Shown: positions 35,943-45,587, numbered from the stretch's first letter. The stretch: DNA of 64,000 bases from PXAP01 sp964520585 (GCA_964520585.1 CAZFOO010000005.1:1-64000), one strand, 5' to 3'. A program made the numbers and translations. Notes: generated from the sequence alone by a model not told the origin.

Positions 35943-36046
35943 ATTAATCTTATTTAATCTAATTAACAGTAGATTAAAACAAAATGTTCAGTATTTTTTG
36001 GCTAAACTGGAGTCAGATTATATTAAAATGTGTTAAATGCGGAGTT

Positions 36047-36544
36047 CTAGCCAATTTTGATAATCCCGGAGTCTATAACCTTTAATGATAGTCTGGCTTT
36101 CTTAATAGAAGTCACAAGACACAAAACTGATGATATTTTTAGTGCCGGGCATTCGTTCTTCATTTTAAATTTTTTGGTATCATGTTCTTTCCCGAAAACA
36201 TCTCTTACCCTTGCCGTAAAAAATTTTTCATCGTGATGAAAATTATTAAATTCGATAAGTTTGAAATGATATGACTCACAACGTTTGTATACGGGATGTT
36301 CCGGTTCAAAAAAAAATCTTCCTAGACAATTTATCTTGTCCAGATGGCATTTGATGCTATCCCCTGCCCTGATCCCATATTGAATATAATATTTTACAGG
36401 TATCAGATGTTTCAGCCCGTTCTTATCCCTGCCCACGTAAAATTCCTGATCATCAGCAACATTTATAAGCTTAATAATCTTCAGATCATATTTGTTTCCT
36501 GGTTCAATCAGCAGGGTCTTATCCTTAAAGTATTGATTTTTCAT
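36047..36544 (-). CDS. Unknown protein with OB-like beta pattern
   Basis: A 165-residue protein from 36544 (MKNQYFKDKTLLIEPGNKYD); the ATG at 36550 adds two residues. It is basic and beta-rich with two similar halves (GLKHLIPVKYYIQYGIRAGD, SIKCHLDKINCLGRFFFEPE and FTARVRDVFGKEHDTKKFKM). The periodic strands recall OB-fold or S1-like units, which bind nucleic acids, but no family could be confirmed. It stands alone upstream of a gap rich in palindromes. Confidence 0.6.
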   Translation of the reverse strand: MKNQYFKDKTLLIEPGNKYDLKIIKLINVADDQEFYVGRDKNGLKHLIPVKYYIQYGIRAGDSIKCHLDKINCLGRFFFEPEHPVYKRCESYHFKLIEFNNFHHDEKFFTARVRDVFGKEHDTKKFKMKNECPALKISSVLCLVTSIKKARLSLKVIDSGIIKIG

Positions 36545-36785
36545 GAACAAATCAGAGGTTAATTCCTTTATATTTATGAATGTAAATTTAATTTATTATT
36601 TGTCATAATATATGCTGATGTCAAGTCACATTGATGTAATGGCAATGATCTTCTTAGATAAATGCTAAGGTCAATAGCTTATAAACTATTTAATGGATAA
36701 AAATATTGATCTGTTTATTTAAACGATGATTTGGATCCACAAATATTTGGTTTTTTATAAAAAATAGATTATATTACATTCTTAA

Positions 36786-36831
36786 CTTGAAATTTCAAGA
36801 TTAAAAGCTTTTATATTGCATTTTGCAATAT
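36786..36831. promoter_or_regulatory. Two palindromes upstream of the YtxH operon
   Basis: CTTGAAATTTCAAG (36786-36799) is a perfect 14-bp palindrome. ATATTGCA-TTT-TGCAATAT (36813-36831) is a perfect inverted repeat with 8-bp arms. They lie 39-71 bp before the YtxH start codon and could be operator sites for a dimeric regulator. Confidence 0.5.
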
Positions 36832-36869
36832 TTTTCAATTTAATATTAACCTTATAAAATAAAATAATT

Positions 36870-37157
36870 ATGAGTAAATCATCAGTTAGTGCAGTTTTAG
36901 GATTTATGGCAGGTGCTGCCGCAGGTGCGGCATTAGGAATACTTTTTGCACCTGAAAAAGGAACTTCAACTAGAAAAAAGATTAAAGAACAAGCTCAGAA
37001 GGTAAGCGATGAAATGAAAGATAATTTAACGCATAAAATGGATGATCTGAGTAAATTTGTTTCAGGATTTGTCGATGAAACAAAAGAAAAGATGGCCGAT
37101 CTTGAGAAAAAAACTAAGCAGGAAATAAAAGAAGTTAAAGAAAAAGCCACAAAATAG
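36870..37157 (+). CDS. YtxH domain protein
   Basis: A 95-residue protein with an N-terminal membrane segment (VLGFMAGAAAGAALGILFAP) followed by EKGTSTRKKIKEQAQKVSDE and a long charged helix. This is the YtxH (PF12732) layout, seen in general-stress operons of many bacteria. It heads an operon with a holin-like and a small basic protein, and two palindromes lie just upstream. A role in envelope stress is inferred from the family. Confidence 0.85.
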   Translation: MSKSSVSAVLGFMAGAAAGAALGILFAPEKGTSTRKKIKEQAQKVSDEMKDNLTHKMDDLSKFVSGFVDETKEKMADLEKKTKQEIKEVKEKATK

Positions 37158-37164
37158 TTAATAA

Positions 37165-37554
37165 ATGACTAATAAATCCTTTTCAAGCAATGTTACTGAA
37201 ATAATAGCAATTGCGCGTTCTTACGTGAATACAAGGATTGAGCTTTGGAAATTGTCCCTGCTGGAAAAAACCGCACTGGCAGGGGCTTTTTTTCTTGGTT
37301 CGGTTATCATCGTTTTGATCGTTGCTTTTTGTTTACTATTTTTTTCGCTGGCTTTTGCATTCTGGTATGGTCAACGTACAGGTGATCTTTCTTTAGGATT
37401 CCTGATATTGGCGGGTATTTATCTGGTTCTTGGACTAATATTTATAATCAGCCGTAAACGCCTTATTACCGGACCTATTATAAGATCGTTGTCTGCCATT
37501 ATTTATGAAGATGATGATGATGAATCTGAAGAACCGGTAAATGATGAAAAATAA
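37165..37554 (+). CDS. Phage holin-like membrane protein (PF07332 type)
   Basis: A 129-residue protein with two membrane segments (AGAFFLGSVIIVLIVAFCLL and LGFLILAGIYLVLGLIFIIS) and acidic ends. The layout EIIAIARSYVNTRIELWKL followed by LLEKTALAGAFFLGSVIIVL is that of the Phage_holin_3_6 (YqjE/Actinobacterial holin X-like) family. These are not phage holins proper but common envelope proteins next to YtxH genes. Its 3' end overlaps the next gene by 14 bp. Confidence 0.8.
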   Translation: MTNKSFSSNVTEIIAIARSYVNTRIELWKLSLLEKTALAGAFFLGSVIIVLIVAFCLLFFSLAFAFWYGQRTGDLSLGFLILAGIYLVLGLIFIISRKRLITGPIIRSLSAIIYEDDDDESEEPVNDEK

Positions 37555-37807
37555 AAGAAGTTTTAATTCGATGCATGATATAAAACTTGAAAAGGCTAGA
37601 CTCAAGTTTGAAGCTAAGCTACACGAAGAAAAGCTTAAAAATGCGAATTATCATATTTTTTCGGGTTTTTCCTCTTCCGTGCAAAGTATTAAGCATAATA
37701 TCCGTAACCGGCTAATTTCCTATTCAATTTTCCGTTCTTTATATAAATCTAATTTTGTATACGATTTCGTAAAGAACTTTTACAAAGGGATCCGGCAATC
37801 CAGGTAG
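37541..37807 (+). CDS. Small basic protein, third gene of the YtxH operon
   Basis: An 88-residue basic protein (KLEKARLKFEAKLHEEKLKN, then SSSVQSIKHNIRNRLISYSI). It is helical, has no clear membrane segment and no known family. The 14-bp overlap with the holin-like gene suggests translational coupling. Proteins of this size and charge recur as the third member of YtxH/holin clusters in Bacteroidetes. Confidence 0.7.
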   Translation: MMKNKRSFNSMHDIKLEKARLKFEAKLHEEKLKNANYHIFSGFSSSVQSIKHNIRNRLISYSIFRSLYKSNFVYDFVKNFYKGIRQSR

Positions 37808-37833
37808 TCAAACAACACCAGAGTGATTTAAAT

Positions 37834-37887
37834 AAAAAATACCAATATCAAACGATTTGTCAGGATCGTTTGATATTGGTATTTTTT
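37834..37887. terminator. Bidirectional terminator between convergent genes
   Basis: A 23-bp perfect stem, running from AAAAAATACCAATATCAAAC (37834 on) to GTTTGATATTGGTATTTTTT (to 37887), with an 8-base loop. It serves the YtxH operon and the convergent outer-membrane protein gene. Confidence 0.9.
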
Positions 37888-37929
37888 ATTATTATTAATA
37901 ATCAGTATTCCGTTTAGACTGGAAAAAAA

Positions 37930-38553
37930 CTAAAAGAATATTCCCACACTCACAATAAATTGCCTGCTGCGGGAGTCAAATTCCATATCACGTTCCCCGA
38001 TCGTAACTCCACTGCCAAGCTTGCTTAAATTTCCTTCATATTTCAGATCAAGAGCAAGAAATTTAAGAACATCCAGTCCCACTCCAAGCTGATAACCAAA
38101 AGTAGCTGAGTTAAATTGTTCCTCAAGTCCAAATTCACCCAGTTCTGAACTGGTACTGAGCATTATTGTGCCGACTGGCCCAATCCCAACTCGTGCCGGC
38201 CCAAAACGTTTTCCTAAAAGCACCGGAAAATCAAGTTTCGTAAAACTTTGTTCTCTGATACGTCCAACTGCATTACTCTGATCCAGGTCTCTCACTCTTA
38301 CCTCACTGTCCAGCGAGGTAAGCAGCAATTCAGGCTGTAAAAACAGGCCAAAAAAGGATACCTGCATCATTACTCCCCCATGAAATCCTATGGTTGCATC
38401 ATTGAGGATTGTAAACCGGTAATCGTCAGTTGTGATATCCGAAGCCTTAAAATATGCAGTATTAATTCCGCCTCTTACCCCCATACGGATTTGTGAATTC
38501 AGGGCCGGTGCCATTAATAAAGCCACCATCGTTATTAATATTAATCTTTTCAT
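37930..38553 (-). CDS. Outer-membrane beta-barrel protein (PorT-like)
   Basis: A 207-residue secreted protein: signal peptide KRLILITMVALLMAPALNSQ, then IRMGVRGGINTAYFKASDIT, GFHGGVMMQVSFFGLFLQPE, ATFGYQLGVGLDVLKFLALD and a C-terminal RQFIVSVGIFF with terminal Phe. Alternating hydrophobic strands and the terminal aromatic fit an eight-stranded outer-membrane barrel of the PorT-like family. A specific function cannot be given. Confidence 0.85.
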   Translation of the reverse strand: MKRLILITMVALLMAPALNSQIRMGVRGGINTAYFKASDITTDDYRFTILNDATIGFHGGVMMQVSFFGLFLQPELLLTSLDSEVRVRDLDQSNAVGRIREQSFTKLDFPVLLGKRFGPARVGIGPVGTIMLSTSSELGEFGLEEQFNSATFGYQLGVGLDVLKFLALDLKYEGNLSKLGSGVTIGERDMEFDSRSRQFIVSVGIFF

Positions 38554-38646
38554 TGTTCTCGGGTTTAAGTAATGAACAAATTAGAACTGTGTTTCTGGTT
38601 TATGGTCATATAAACAACAAAATTATATAAAAATTGCCCGGATTAC

Positions 38647-39903
38647 TTATTGTTCTGCATTTTTTAATTTTTCCAGTCTTTTAAGCAAAGGAGGATGCGA
38701 ATAGTGAATGAACACATATAATGGATGTGGCCGCAGATTACTCAGATTTTTGACCGATAATTTTTTTAATGCACTTACCAGATATTGTGCCGGATGGTGC
38801 TGCGCAGCAAAATGGTCGGCTTCATACTCATTTTTCCTTGAAATCCAGTTACCGGCAACACCGAAAATTGCGGAGACAGGAGAGTAAAGTATACCAAAGG
38901 CTAACAATCCCATATGAAATGAAGGCTGGTCTGATCCGAGGGCTGAAGAAAGAGCAGGATTTGAAACCATCAGGGAAAGTATATACAAGGTAATCGCACT
39001 GGTTATGAATGAAATTGCCAATCCGGAAATAATATGCTTTTTCTTATAGTGACCTATTTCATGAGCCAAAACACCAACTATTTCTTTAATTTTCAAGTCC
39101 TCAATCAAGGTGTCAAAAAGCACTATCCGTTTTTTCTTTCCGAGACCGGCAAAATAGGCATTAGCTTTGGTACTCCGTTTTGACCCGTCTATAACAAATA
39201 CATCATTGAGACGAAAATCTGTCCGGCGACTTATTGATTCTATTGATTCACGAAGTTCTCCCTCTTCAAGCGGAGTTTGTTTATTGAAAAGCGGGACTAT
39301 CAGAGTTGAATAAAACAGATTCATGAAGATCATGAAAAATGTTATAAGTGCAAGTGCATAGACCCAAAACCATACCGTGGTAAGATAATAGAACCAGGTT
39401 ATTAGTGCAAGGAGTCCCCCGCCGATAACTATACCAAGCAGCCATCCTTTAATTTTATCTGAAATAAATATTGCCGGCGTGGATTTATTGAATCCGAACT
39501 TTTCTTCAATGACAAAAGTACCATACCAGTCAAATGGTATATGCAAAATATCGGATGCAAACATGATTATGCCAAAAAAGATCAGTGCAATTATTACTGG
39601 ACTGGAGGATAATCCCCGTGCAAATTCATCCACAAAAGCAAAACCTTCCAGAAAGAGCATTGCCAGCACAAGTCCGAGAGAGAATAATCCACGGACCAGC
39701 GAAAACCGCTGTTTAACTTTTTCATATTCGACGGACTTGCGATATTTATCCTCATTATAAATATCCCGGAGATCTTCGGGCAACACGGGTGTTCTGCGGG
39801 TGGAATTCAGATATTCCAAAAATACTTCCATCAAAAAGGAAGCAATAACAAGCGCAACAATAATATAAAATATCATCTCCTGGTTTTTAATCAAAAAGCT
39901 CAA
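38647..39903 (-). CDS. M48 family metalloprotease (Ste24/CAAX protease type)
   Basis: A 418-residue integral membrane protease with about seven membrane segments and the zinc motif HEIGHYKKKH at about residue 281, plus the third ligand in ENRKNEYEADHFA-like RKNEYEADHFAAQHH. The DVFVIDGSKRSTKANAYFAG stretch before the active site is characteristic of the Ste24 (CAAX prenyl protease 1) type. Bacterial members act in membrane-protein quality control or peptide release. It is downstream of the DUF6340-like gene on the same strand (11 bp apart), so the two are likely cotranscribed. Confidence 0.88.
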   Translation of the reverse strand: MSFLIKNQEMIFYIIVALVIASFLMEVFLEYLNSTRRTPVLPEDLRDIYNEDKYRKSVEYEKVKQRFSLVRGLFSLGLVLAMLFLEGFAFVDEFARGLSSSPVIIALIFFGIIMFASDILHIPFDWYGTFVIEEKFGFNKSTPAIFISDKIKGWLLGIVIGGGLLALITWFYYLTTVWFWVYALALITFFMIFMNLFYSTLIVPLFNKQTPLEEGELRESIESISRRTDFRLNDVFVIDGSKRSTKANAYFAGLGKKKRIVLFDTLIEDLKIKEIVGVLAHEIGHYKKKHIISGLAISFITSAITLYILSLMVSNPALSSALGSDQPSFHMGLLAFGILYSPVSAIFGVAGNWISRKNEYEADHFAAQHHPAQYLVSALKKLSVKNLSNLRPHPLYVFIHYSHPPLLKRLEKLKNAEQ

Positions 39904-39914
39904 AGATAATATTT

Positions 39915-40937
39915 TTACCGGTCTCTGCCCAGTTGGTTATCCAGTTCTCCGGCCTTTTTAATTCTTTCTTCCAGAATATCAATGTAAGCTACTGTTGCCG
40001 GATGCCTCCTTTTTTTATAGGCTTCCCTGGCAAATTTAATTGCTTCAGGGTATTCACCTCTCATCTCACTAATTAAGGCAAGATTATGAAGTGCGGCTGC
40101 AACAACATTATCATTCCGCCTATCCAGAAGATCGGTATATATTTCTTTGGCTCTGTCATAATTACCATTATTCAGGTGAGAGGAAGCTATCCTGAGCATA
40201 TATAAACCTCGCTCAAAATACATTCTTCCCTGCTCAATCCAGTATGGTGAAATTTTTCTTGCATAATTCAATGCAGTGAAATAAGCAGATTCCATGAGTG
40301 CTTCTTCCGGCGAAGGTATTCTTTCAGGTACTTCATAAGCATTAAATGCAGCATATTCCCAGTTAATCGTATCAAACCAAACATGCTCATTAATAATCTC
40401 ACCATAGTCGCCTTCATAGATCCGCCATAAAGCAGAGATATTTACATACATCTCTCCCAAAAAATAACTGCCAAATTCATCACTTATAAATGTTATCTTT
40501 ATGTCGTCTGGTAATTCTGCATTAAAAACTTCCAGGGCTATAACAGCATTAGCGTCAAGAGAATCACAAATAAATAAAACCAGTTCCGGGTTTAATGGGT
40601 CCTGAATGGAAATCTCTTTACTTCCTGGAATTTCCAGAAGCATATCCTTATCCAGGTAATCAAGACCGGGTGATTCATTCAAAATATCAGCAAGTGAAAA
40701 TATAACTTCAGTTGTTGTTATGTTATGTAGCATTAATGGTGACGTCTCCGAAGAATTCTGAAAGTTGTTTTCCTGATCTGTATTATCTTGCAGAGCTCTG
40801 TTTACTATTATGGCTGTGTTAGCATAAGTTGTTACAGGTTCGGGGGCAGGTTCCAGAACTTGAATGTTAATAGTTGACACAGAAACACATGATAGAAAAA
40901 AAAACGGATATATGAAAAACAAGAATCGATAAGCCAT
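39915..40937 (-). CDS. DUF6340-like lipoprotein with TPR-type repeats
   Basis: A 340-residue lipoprotein: signal peptide with FFIYPFFFLSCVSVS (lipobox Cys at about residue 17), then a beta-rich DUF6340-like domain with INIQVLEPAPEPVTTYANTA and IEQ-type strands, and a C-terminal helical region MLRIASSHLNNGNYDRAKEI, VAAALHNLALISEMRGEYPE with TPR-like helix pairs. It is outer-membrane or periplasmic in location. It precedes the M48 gene by 11 bp on the same strand. Function unknown. Confidence 0.75.
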   Translation of the reverse strand: MAYRFLFFIYPFFFLSCVSVSTINIQVLEPAPEPVTTYANTAIIVNRALQDNTDQENNFQNSSETSPLMLHNITTTEVIFSLADILNESPGLDYLDKDMLLEIPGSKEISIQDPLNPELVLFICDSLDANAVIALEVFNAELPDDIKITFISDEFGSYFLGEMYVNISALWRIYEGDYGEIINEHVWFDTINWEYAAFNAYEVPERIPSPEEALMESAYFTALNYARKISPYWIEQGRMYFERGLYMLRIASSHLNNGNYDRAKEIYTDLLDRRNDNVVAAALHNLALISEMRGEYPEAIKFAREAYKKRRHPATVAYIDILEERIKKAGELDNQLGRDR

Positions 40938-41048
40938 AAATGGAAAATATTATGAATAAAATCAGTTACCAATTTACCTGACTGTTTAATTTGTTGTAAA
41001 GATTATGTATTTTTCCGATTTAATAAGAAAACATATTAAAAATAAATT

Positions 41049-42206
41049 ATGCCGGACAGTCTGCTAATACAAAATGTATCTCTATACTATAATATTAAAG
41101 ATACAATTAAATATGATATTCTTGTTGCAAAGGGGAAGATTATCTGTACAGCACCAGCCGGTGAAATTGTCCGCACCGGTAAAAGCATAGATGCCAAAGG
41201 AAATATCGCAATTCCTGGCATGATTGACATGCATATTCATGGCGCTGGTGGTTCCGATAGTCTTGACGGAGAGAGGGAGTCCCTGCAGACTATTTCCCGC
41301 ACCCTGGCGAGTCTGGGAACCACAGGTTTTCTCAGTGCCATGGTTATTCAACCAGGTAAAAGAAATATCCATCTGCAAATTGCAGGTGAATGTACAGGGG
41401 TAGACCTGGGAGGGGCCACACTTCTGGGTTCATATGTTGAAGGACCTTTTATCAATAAGGAAAAGAGAGGTGGTATTCTTCCGGAAAGCATTACAAGGCC
41501 TTCACCTGAAATTCTGGACCGGATTATTGAAGAATCAGTCGGAAAACTGCGAATAATGTGTATAGCTCCAGAATTACCAGGAAATGAAAAAATTATACGC
41601 AGACTAACAGATGCAGGGATAATTGCAGCTTTTGGTCATTCAGACGCAGGTTATGAGGAAACAAAAAAGGGGTTTGATTACGGTATAAGCCATGTTACAC
41701 ACCTTTTTAATGCCATGCGTTCACTCCATCACAGGGATCCGGGGCCACTTGCCGCCATTTTTGAACATCCCGAAATCAGTATTGAACTGATTGCAGATTC
41801 CTACCATATTCATCCGGCAATGATAAATCTGGCTTCCAGACTTGCAGGAAAAAGGCTTGTTGCTTGTATAACTGATGGTATAAGTGGTATGGGATTACCT
41901 GACGGCACTTATACTTACAATAACCGGGAATATACATCGATAAACGGTCTTGCCAGGTATCTTGATGGCACATTAATTGGGTCAACTATGGGACTGGGAA
42001 AGATTTCAGCCAACTTTATCAAGTTTACCGGTGCCGGTTTCAGGGAGGCAATAGATTGTGTTTCAATTAATCCAGCACGCATCCTCGGTATTGATAAATA
42101 CAAAGGCAGTATCGAAGCAGGTAAAGATGCTGATATTGTGATTATCGACGAAAATTTTAATGTGAAGTACACTATTATTTCCGGGAGAACCATATATCAG
42201 AATTAA
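41049..42206 (+). CDS. nagA: N-acetylglucosamine-6-phosphate deacetylase
   Basis: A 385-residue amidohydrolase: PGMIDMHIHGAGGSDSLDG with metal-binding HIH (62-64), YVEGPFINKEKRGGILPESI (metal-binding Glu), AAFGHSDAGYEETKKGFDYG, HVTHLFNAMRSLHHRDPGPL, and ACITDGISGMGLPDGTYTY with the catalytic Asp. These fit NagA, which removes acetate from GlcNAc-6-P. A sodium symporter follows 13 bp later, and a NagB fusion lies 5 kb downstream, so this neighbourhood recycles or imports amino sugars. Confidence 0.93.
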   Translation: MPDSLLIQNVSLYYNIKDTIKYDILVAKGKIICTAPAGEIVRTGKSIDAKGNIAIPGMIDMHIHGAGGSDSLDGERESLQTISRTLASLGTTGFLSAMVIQPGKRNIHLQIAGECTGVDLGGATLLGSYVEGPFINKEKRGGILPESITRPSPEILDRIIEESVGKLRIMCIAPELPGNEKIIRRLTDAGIIAAFGHSDAGYEETKKGFDYGISHVTHLFNAMRSLHHRDPGPLAAIFEHPEISIELIADSYHIHPAMINLASRLAGKRLVACITDGISGMGLPDGTYTYNNREYTSINGLARYLDGTLIGSTMGLGKISANFIKFTGAGFREAIDCVSINPARILGIDKYKGSIEAGKDADIVIIDENFNVKYTIISGRTIYQN

Positions 42207-42219
42207 ATAACTGCTAAAC

Positions 42220-43698
42220 ATGCATTTTTCCTACCTGGACACATTCATCCTTATTACATATCTTGCAGGAATAACCTGGTTTGGTATAAAAATAGCCGGA
42301 AAACAGGGCACTTCAAAAGAGTATTTTCTGGGGGGAAAAAAAATACCCTGGTGGGCAGTTTGTTTTGCCATTGTTGCTACGGAAACAAGTACTTTGACAT
42401 TTATAAGTATTCCGGGACTGGCCTATCTTACAAATATGAATTTCCTGCAACTTACACTGGGGTATTTTCTGGGTAGGGTTATTGTAGCCCTGGTTATTCT
42501 TCCGGCGTATTTTAAGGGCGAAATGGGGACTGCCTATACATTCCTGGCAAACAGATTCGGGACCCCCATGAAAAACCTGGCGTCCGGTGTATTTATGATT
42601 ACAAGGCTAGGTGCTGACGGGGTAAGATTATTTGCTACCGCAATACCTTTGGCTCTTATTCTCCAAAATACATTCTTAGCTGCAAATTTTTCAGCGAACT
42701 GGATATATATTGCTTCTATATTCCTGATAGCTGTTATCTCTTTAAGTTATACATATGTAGGTGGGTTACGTGCTGTTGTATGGATGGATGTTGTTCAGCT
42801 TTTTATATATTTTACAGGGGCAGTAGCAGCAATTCTAATTGTCAGCGGTGATCTTGAAGGGGGGCTTGCCGGAGGTATTGCCAAAGCCTCTGATGCCGGT
42901 AAATTTGAAATATACAATTTCTCTCTTAAAGGAGGTTTAAGAGGCTTTTTTGCCACACCCTATACCTTCATTGCCAGCATTCTGGGGGGAGCATTTTTAT
43001 CGATGGCTTCACATGGGATCGATCAGCTTATAGTTCAGAGATTACTGGCTGCAGGATCTCTTTCCGGCAGCCGGAAGGCGCTCGTACTAACTGGCGGTAT
43101 CATAATACTCCAGTTTGGTTTATTTCTTTTCCTGGGGAGTCTTCTATACGTTTTTTATTCGGGGGCAGAAATACCTCCTGATGAAGTATTTCCGAAATTT
43201 ATAATTGAAGAAATGCCCGCAGGTCTTTCAGGACTGATTATTGCCGCCCTGTTCGCTGCTGCAATGTCGACCCTCTCCAGTTCAATTACTGCCCTTGGCT
43301 CTGCAACCATGTATGATTATGTAATGCCATATTATAAAAGACTTAATTCATCAAATGAAATGGCAGTGTCAAGATTTATTACCCTGGTATGGTGTCTTCT
43401 GCTGGTAGGTTCCGCCATATTTTTCATGCAAAGTTCCCAGGCTGTTGTTGAACTGGCACTTTCTATTGCTTCTTTTACTTATGGAGGATTACTGGGTACA
43501 TTCTTCCTGGGAGTACTTTTCAAGGCACCTCAGATCAGGCATGCAATACCTGCATTCATTGCCGGTATCCTGGGAATGGTGTATATTATACTTTTTACTG
43601 ATATTGCATGGACCTGGTACACCCTTATCGGTGCAACAATTACCGTTTTGGTGGGCAAACTCTTAACAATCAGGTTTGCATTCCTCCACAAACACTGA
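42220..43698 (+). CDS. Sodium:solute symporter (SSS family)
   Basis: A 492-residue transporter with about 13 membrane segments. Typical SSS features are EYFLGGKKIPWWAVCFAIVA, TETSTLTFISIPGLAYLTNM near the start, YTYVGGLRAVVWMDVVQLFI (sodium-site region), ASHGIDQLIVQRLLAAGSLS and SGLIIAALFAAAMSTLSSSI. Being 13 bp after nagA suggests a sugar or amino-sugar substrate such as GlcNAc or sialic acid. Its last 29 bp overlap the fabG gene tail to tail. Confidence 0.88.
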   Translation: MHFSYLDTFILITYLAGITWFGIKIAGKQGTSKEYFLGGKKIPWWAVCFAIVATETSTLTFISIPGLAYLTNMNFLQLTLGYFLGRVIVALVILPAYFKGEMGTAYTFLANRFGTPMKNLASGVFMITRLGADGVRLFATAIPLALILQNTFLAANFSANWIYIASIFLIAVISLSYTYVGGLRAVVWMDVVQLFIYFTGAVAAILIVSGDLEGGLAGGIAKASDAGKFEIYNFSLKGGLRGFFATPYTFIASILGGAFLSMASHGIDQLIVQRLLAAGSLSGSRKALVLTGGIIILQFGLFLFLGSLLYVFYSGAEIPPDEVFPKFIIEEMPAGLSGLIIAALFAAAMSTLSSSITALGSATMYDYVMPYYKRLNSSNEMAVSRFITLVWCLLLVGSAIFFMQSSQAVVELALSIASFTYGGLLGTFFLGVLFKAPQIRHAIPAFIAGILGMVYIILFTDIAWTWYTLIGATITVLVGKLLTIRFAFLHKH

Positions 43699-44425
43699 TA
43701 ACCTGTCCGCTGATATATGAAGACAGATCAGAAGCAAGGAAAAGGGTTGCGTTTGCAACATCTACAGGAGTACCTCCCCTCTTAAGAGGAATAGTTTCCG
43801 CCCATTGCTTGCGCACATCTTCAGGTAACCGGGCAGTCATTTCTGTCATTATAAATCCCGGAGCAATGGCATTGCAGCGAATATTTCGTGAACCAAGTTC
43901 TTTAGCTATTGATTTGGTGAATCCAATGATACCTGCTTTAGAAGCAGAATAATTTGACTGGCCTGCGTTTCCGCTCACTCCAACAACCGAACTCATATTG
44001 ATAATTGAACCTGAACGCTGTTTAAGCATATACTTCTGAACAGCCCTGGTGAAATTGAAAACTGATTTCAGGTTAACATTAATGACTGCATCCCACTGTT
44101 CTTCTGTCATCCTCATTAACAATGTATCTTTGGTAATACCGGCGTTGTTAACCAGAATATCAATACTGCCGAATTCTTTAGCTACAAGATCAACAGTCTC
44201 GCCTGTTTCATTAAATTGAGCGGCATTAGAAGGATAGCATTTTACCTGTACTCCCATATTCCTGATCTCATCTTCCAGGGTTTTGGCATTATCATCATAT
44301 ACGAGATCTGTAAAAGCAATATTTGCACCCTGACGAGCAAATGTAAGGGCTATTTCTCTGCCGATACCACGACTACCACCTGTGATGAGTGCATTTTTTT
44401 CTTTCAGCATTTCCATATTATCCAT
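43670..44425 (-). CDS. fabG: 3-oxoacyl-[acyl-carrier-protein] reductase
   Basis: A 251-residue short-chain dehydrogenase: GGSRGIGREIALTFARQGAN (cofactor loop), LVNNAGITKDTLLMRMTEEQ, IINMSSVVGVSGNAGQSNYS and the catalytic YSASKAGIIGFTKSIAKELG, with VICVCGG-like VISVCGGMQT at the end. It matches FabG, which reduces beta-ketoacyl-ACP with NADPH in fatty-acid synthesis. It has two alternative ATGs within 15 bases, the first of which is kept. Its end overlaps the symporter gene by 29 bp. Confidence 0.88.
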   Translation of the reverse strand: MDNMEMLKEKNALITGGSRGIGREIALTFARQGANIAFTDLVYDDNAKTLEDEIRNMGVQVKCYPSNAAQFNETGETVDLVAKEFGSIDILVNNAGITKDTLLMRMTEEQWDAVINVNLKSVFNFTRAVQKYMLKQRSGSIINMSSVVGVSGNAGQSNYSASKAGIIGFTKSIAKELGSRNIRCNAIAPGFIMTEMTARLPEDVRKQWAETIPLKRGGTPVDVANATLFLASDLSSYISGQVISVCGGMQT

Positions 44426-44534
44426 TTTAAAATTTAGTATAGCAAATTAACTAAACAATTTTATTATTATCAAAAATCAATACCGGCATAAAAAATTAAA
44501 TATACAATTAGACCGGACCATATAAGCAGCGGTA

Positions 44535-45587
44535 TTATAAAGAACCTGACTCCTCCATAATAGCTTTATTTATTTTTTTCACCAATTGGGGACCTTCATA
44601 GATAAATCCGGTATAAATCTGAATAAGACTGGCTCCGGCGTTCAGTTTTTCAAGTGCATCTTCCGGACTCATAATTCCGCCAACTCCTATAACAGGTATT
44701 TTTCCATTTAGCTTTTTTGCAAGATATTTTATAATATATGTTGAGCGATCCCTAAGAGGAAGTCCGCTCAATCCTCCTTTTCCAATACTATCAAGCCTGG
44801 TTTTGTCTGTCCGGATATTTTGGCGCATAAGAGTCGTATTGGTAGCTACCATACCATCAATGCCGGTTTGCAATGCGATTTCCACTACTTCATCAAGCTG
44901 TTGATCATTCAAATCGGGAGAAATCTTAAGTAATATTGGTTTTCGTTTTTCGGGAGGATCTTCTGATGAAAGCTTTTTAAGTGAAATAAGAATATCTGAC
45001 AGTATATCAATATCCTGAAGCTTTTTTATATCTCCTATATTCGGACAACTAATATTGACTACAAAATAATCTACTACTTCATTAAGTACATTAAAACACT
45101 GTATATAATCATCTATAGCATTGTCATTTGGTGTTAAAGTATTTTTTCCTATATTCCCTCCTATTATAACATTGGGGCTGTTTTTTCTGATGTTTTGAGC
45201 AATTTTACGAGCACCCTGATTGTTGATTCCCATCCTGTTAATCAGGGCTTTATCTTTAACAAGCCTGAATGAACGGGGTTTAGGGTTACCGGGTTGAGGT
45301 TCGGGAGTTACTGTACCTATCTCTATAAACGAAAATCCAAAACAAGATAATTCATTATAGAATTCAGCATTTTTGTCAAATCCTGCAGCGAGGCCAACCG
45401 GATTATCAAATTTCAAACCAAAAACATTACGTTCGAGAGATTTATCTGATACACAATAAAAGTTTCTTAAAATTTTGGTTACTCCTGGAACAGCATTTAC
45501 TGCTTGTAGCAATAAAACAACAAAATAATGCACTTTCTCGGGACTAAAAAGAAATAAAACTGGTCTCAGAAATTTTTGGTATATCAT
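44535..45587 (-). CDS. pyrD: Dihydroorotate dehydrogenase (quinone), class 2
   Basis: A 350-residue class 2 enzyme. Motifs: FDNPVGLAAGFDKNAEFYNE, SFIEIGTVTPEPQPGNPKPR, INRMGINNQGARKIAQNI, YFVVNISCPNIGDIKKLQDI with the catalytic Ser region, and IPVIGVGGIMSPEDALEKLN, GASLIQIYTGFIYEGP. It oxidises dihydroorotate to orotate with FMN and passes electrons to quinone at the membrane. The N-terminal helix (RPVLFLFSPEKVHYFVVLLL) is the membrane-contacting part usual in class 2. Confidence 0.93.
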   Translation of the reverse strand: MIYQKFLRPVLFLFSPEKVHYFVVLLLQAVNAVPGVTKILRNFYCVSDKSLERNVFGLKFDNPVGLAAGFDKNAEFYNELSCFGFSFIEIGTVTPEPQPGNPKPRSFRLVKDKALINRMGINNQGARKIAQNIRKNSPNVIIGGNIGKNTLTPNDNAIDDYIQCFNVLNEVVDYFVVNISCPNIGDIKKLQDIDILSDILISLKKLSSEDPPEKRKPILLKISPDLNDQQLDEVVEIALQTGIDGMVATNTTLMRQNIRTDKTRLDSIGKGGLSGLPLRDRSTYIIKYLAKKLNGKIPVIGVGGIMSPEDALEKLNAGASLIQIYTGFIYEGPQLVKKINKAIMEESGSL

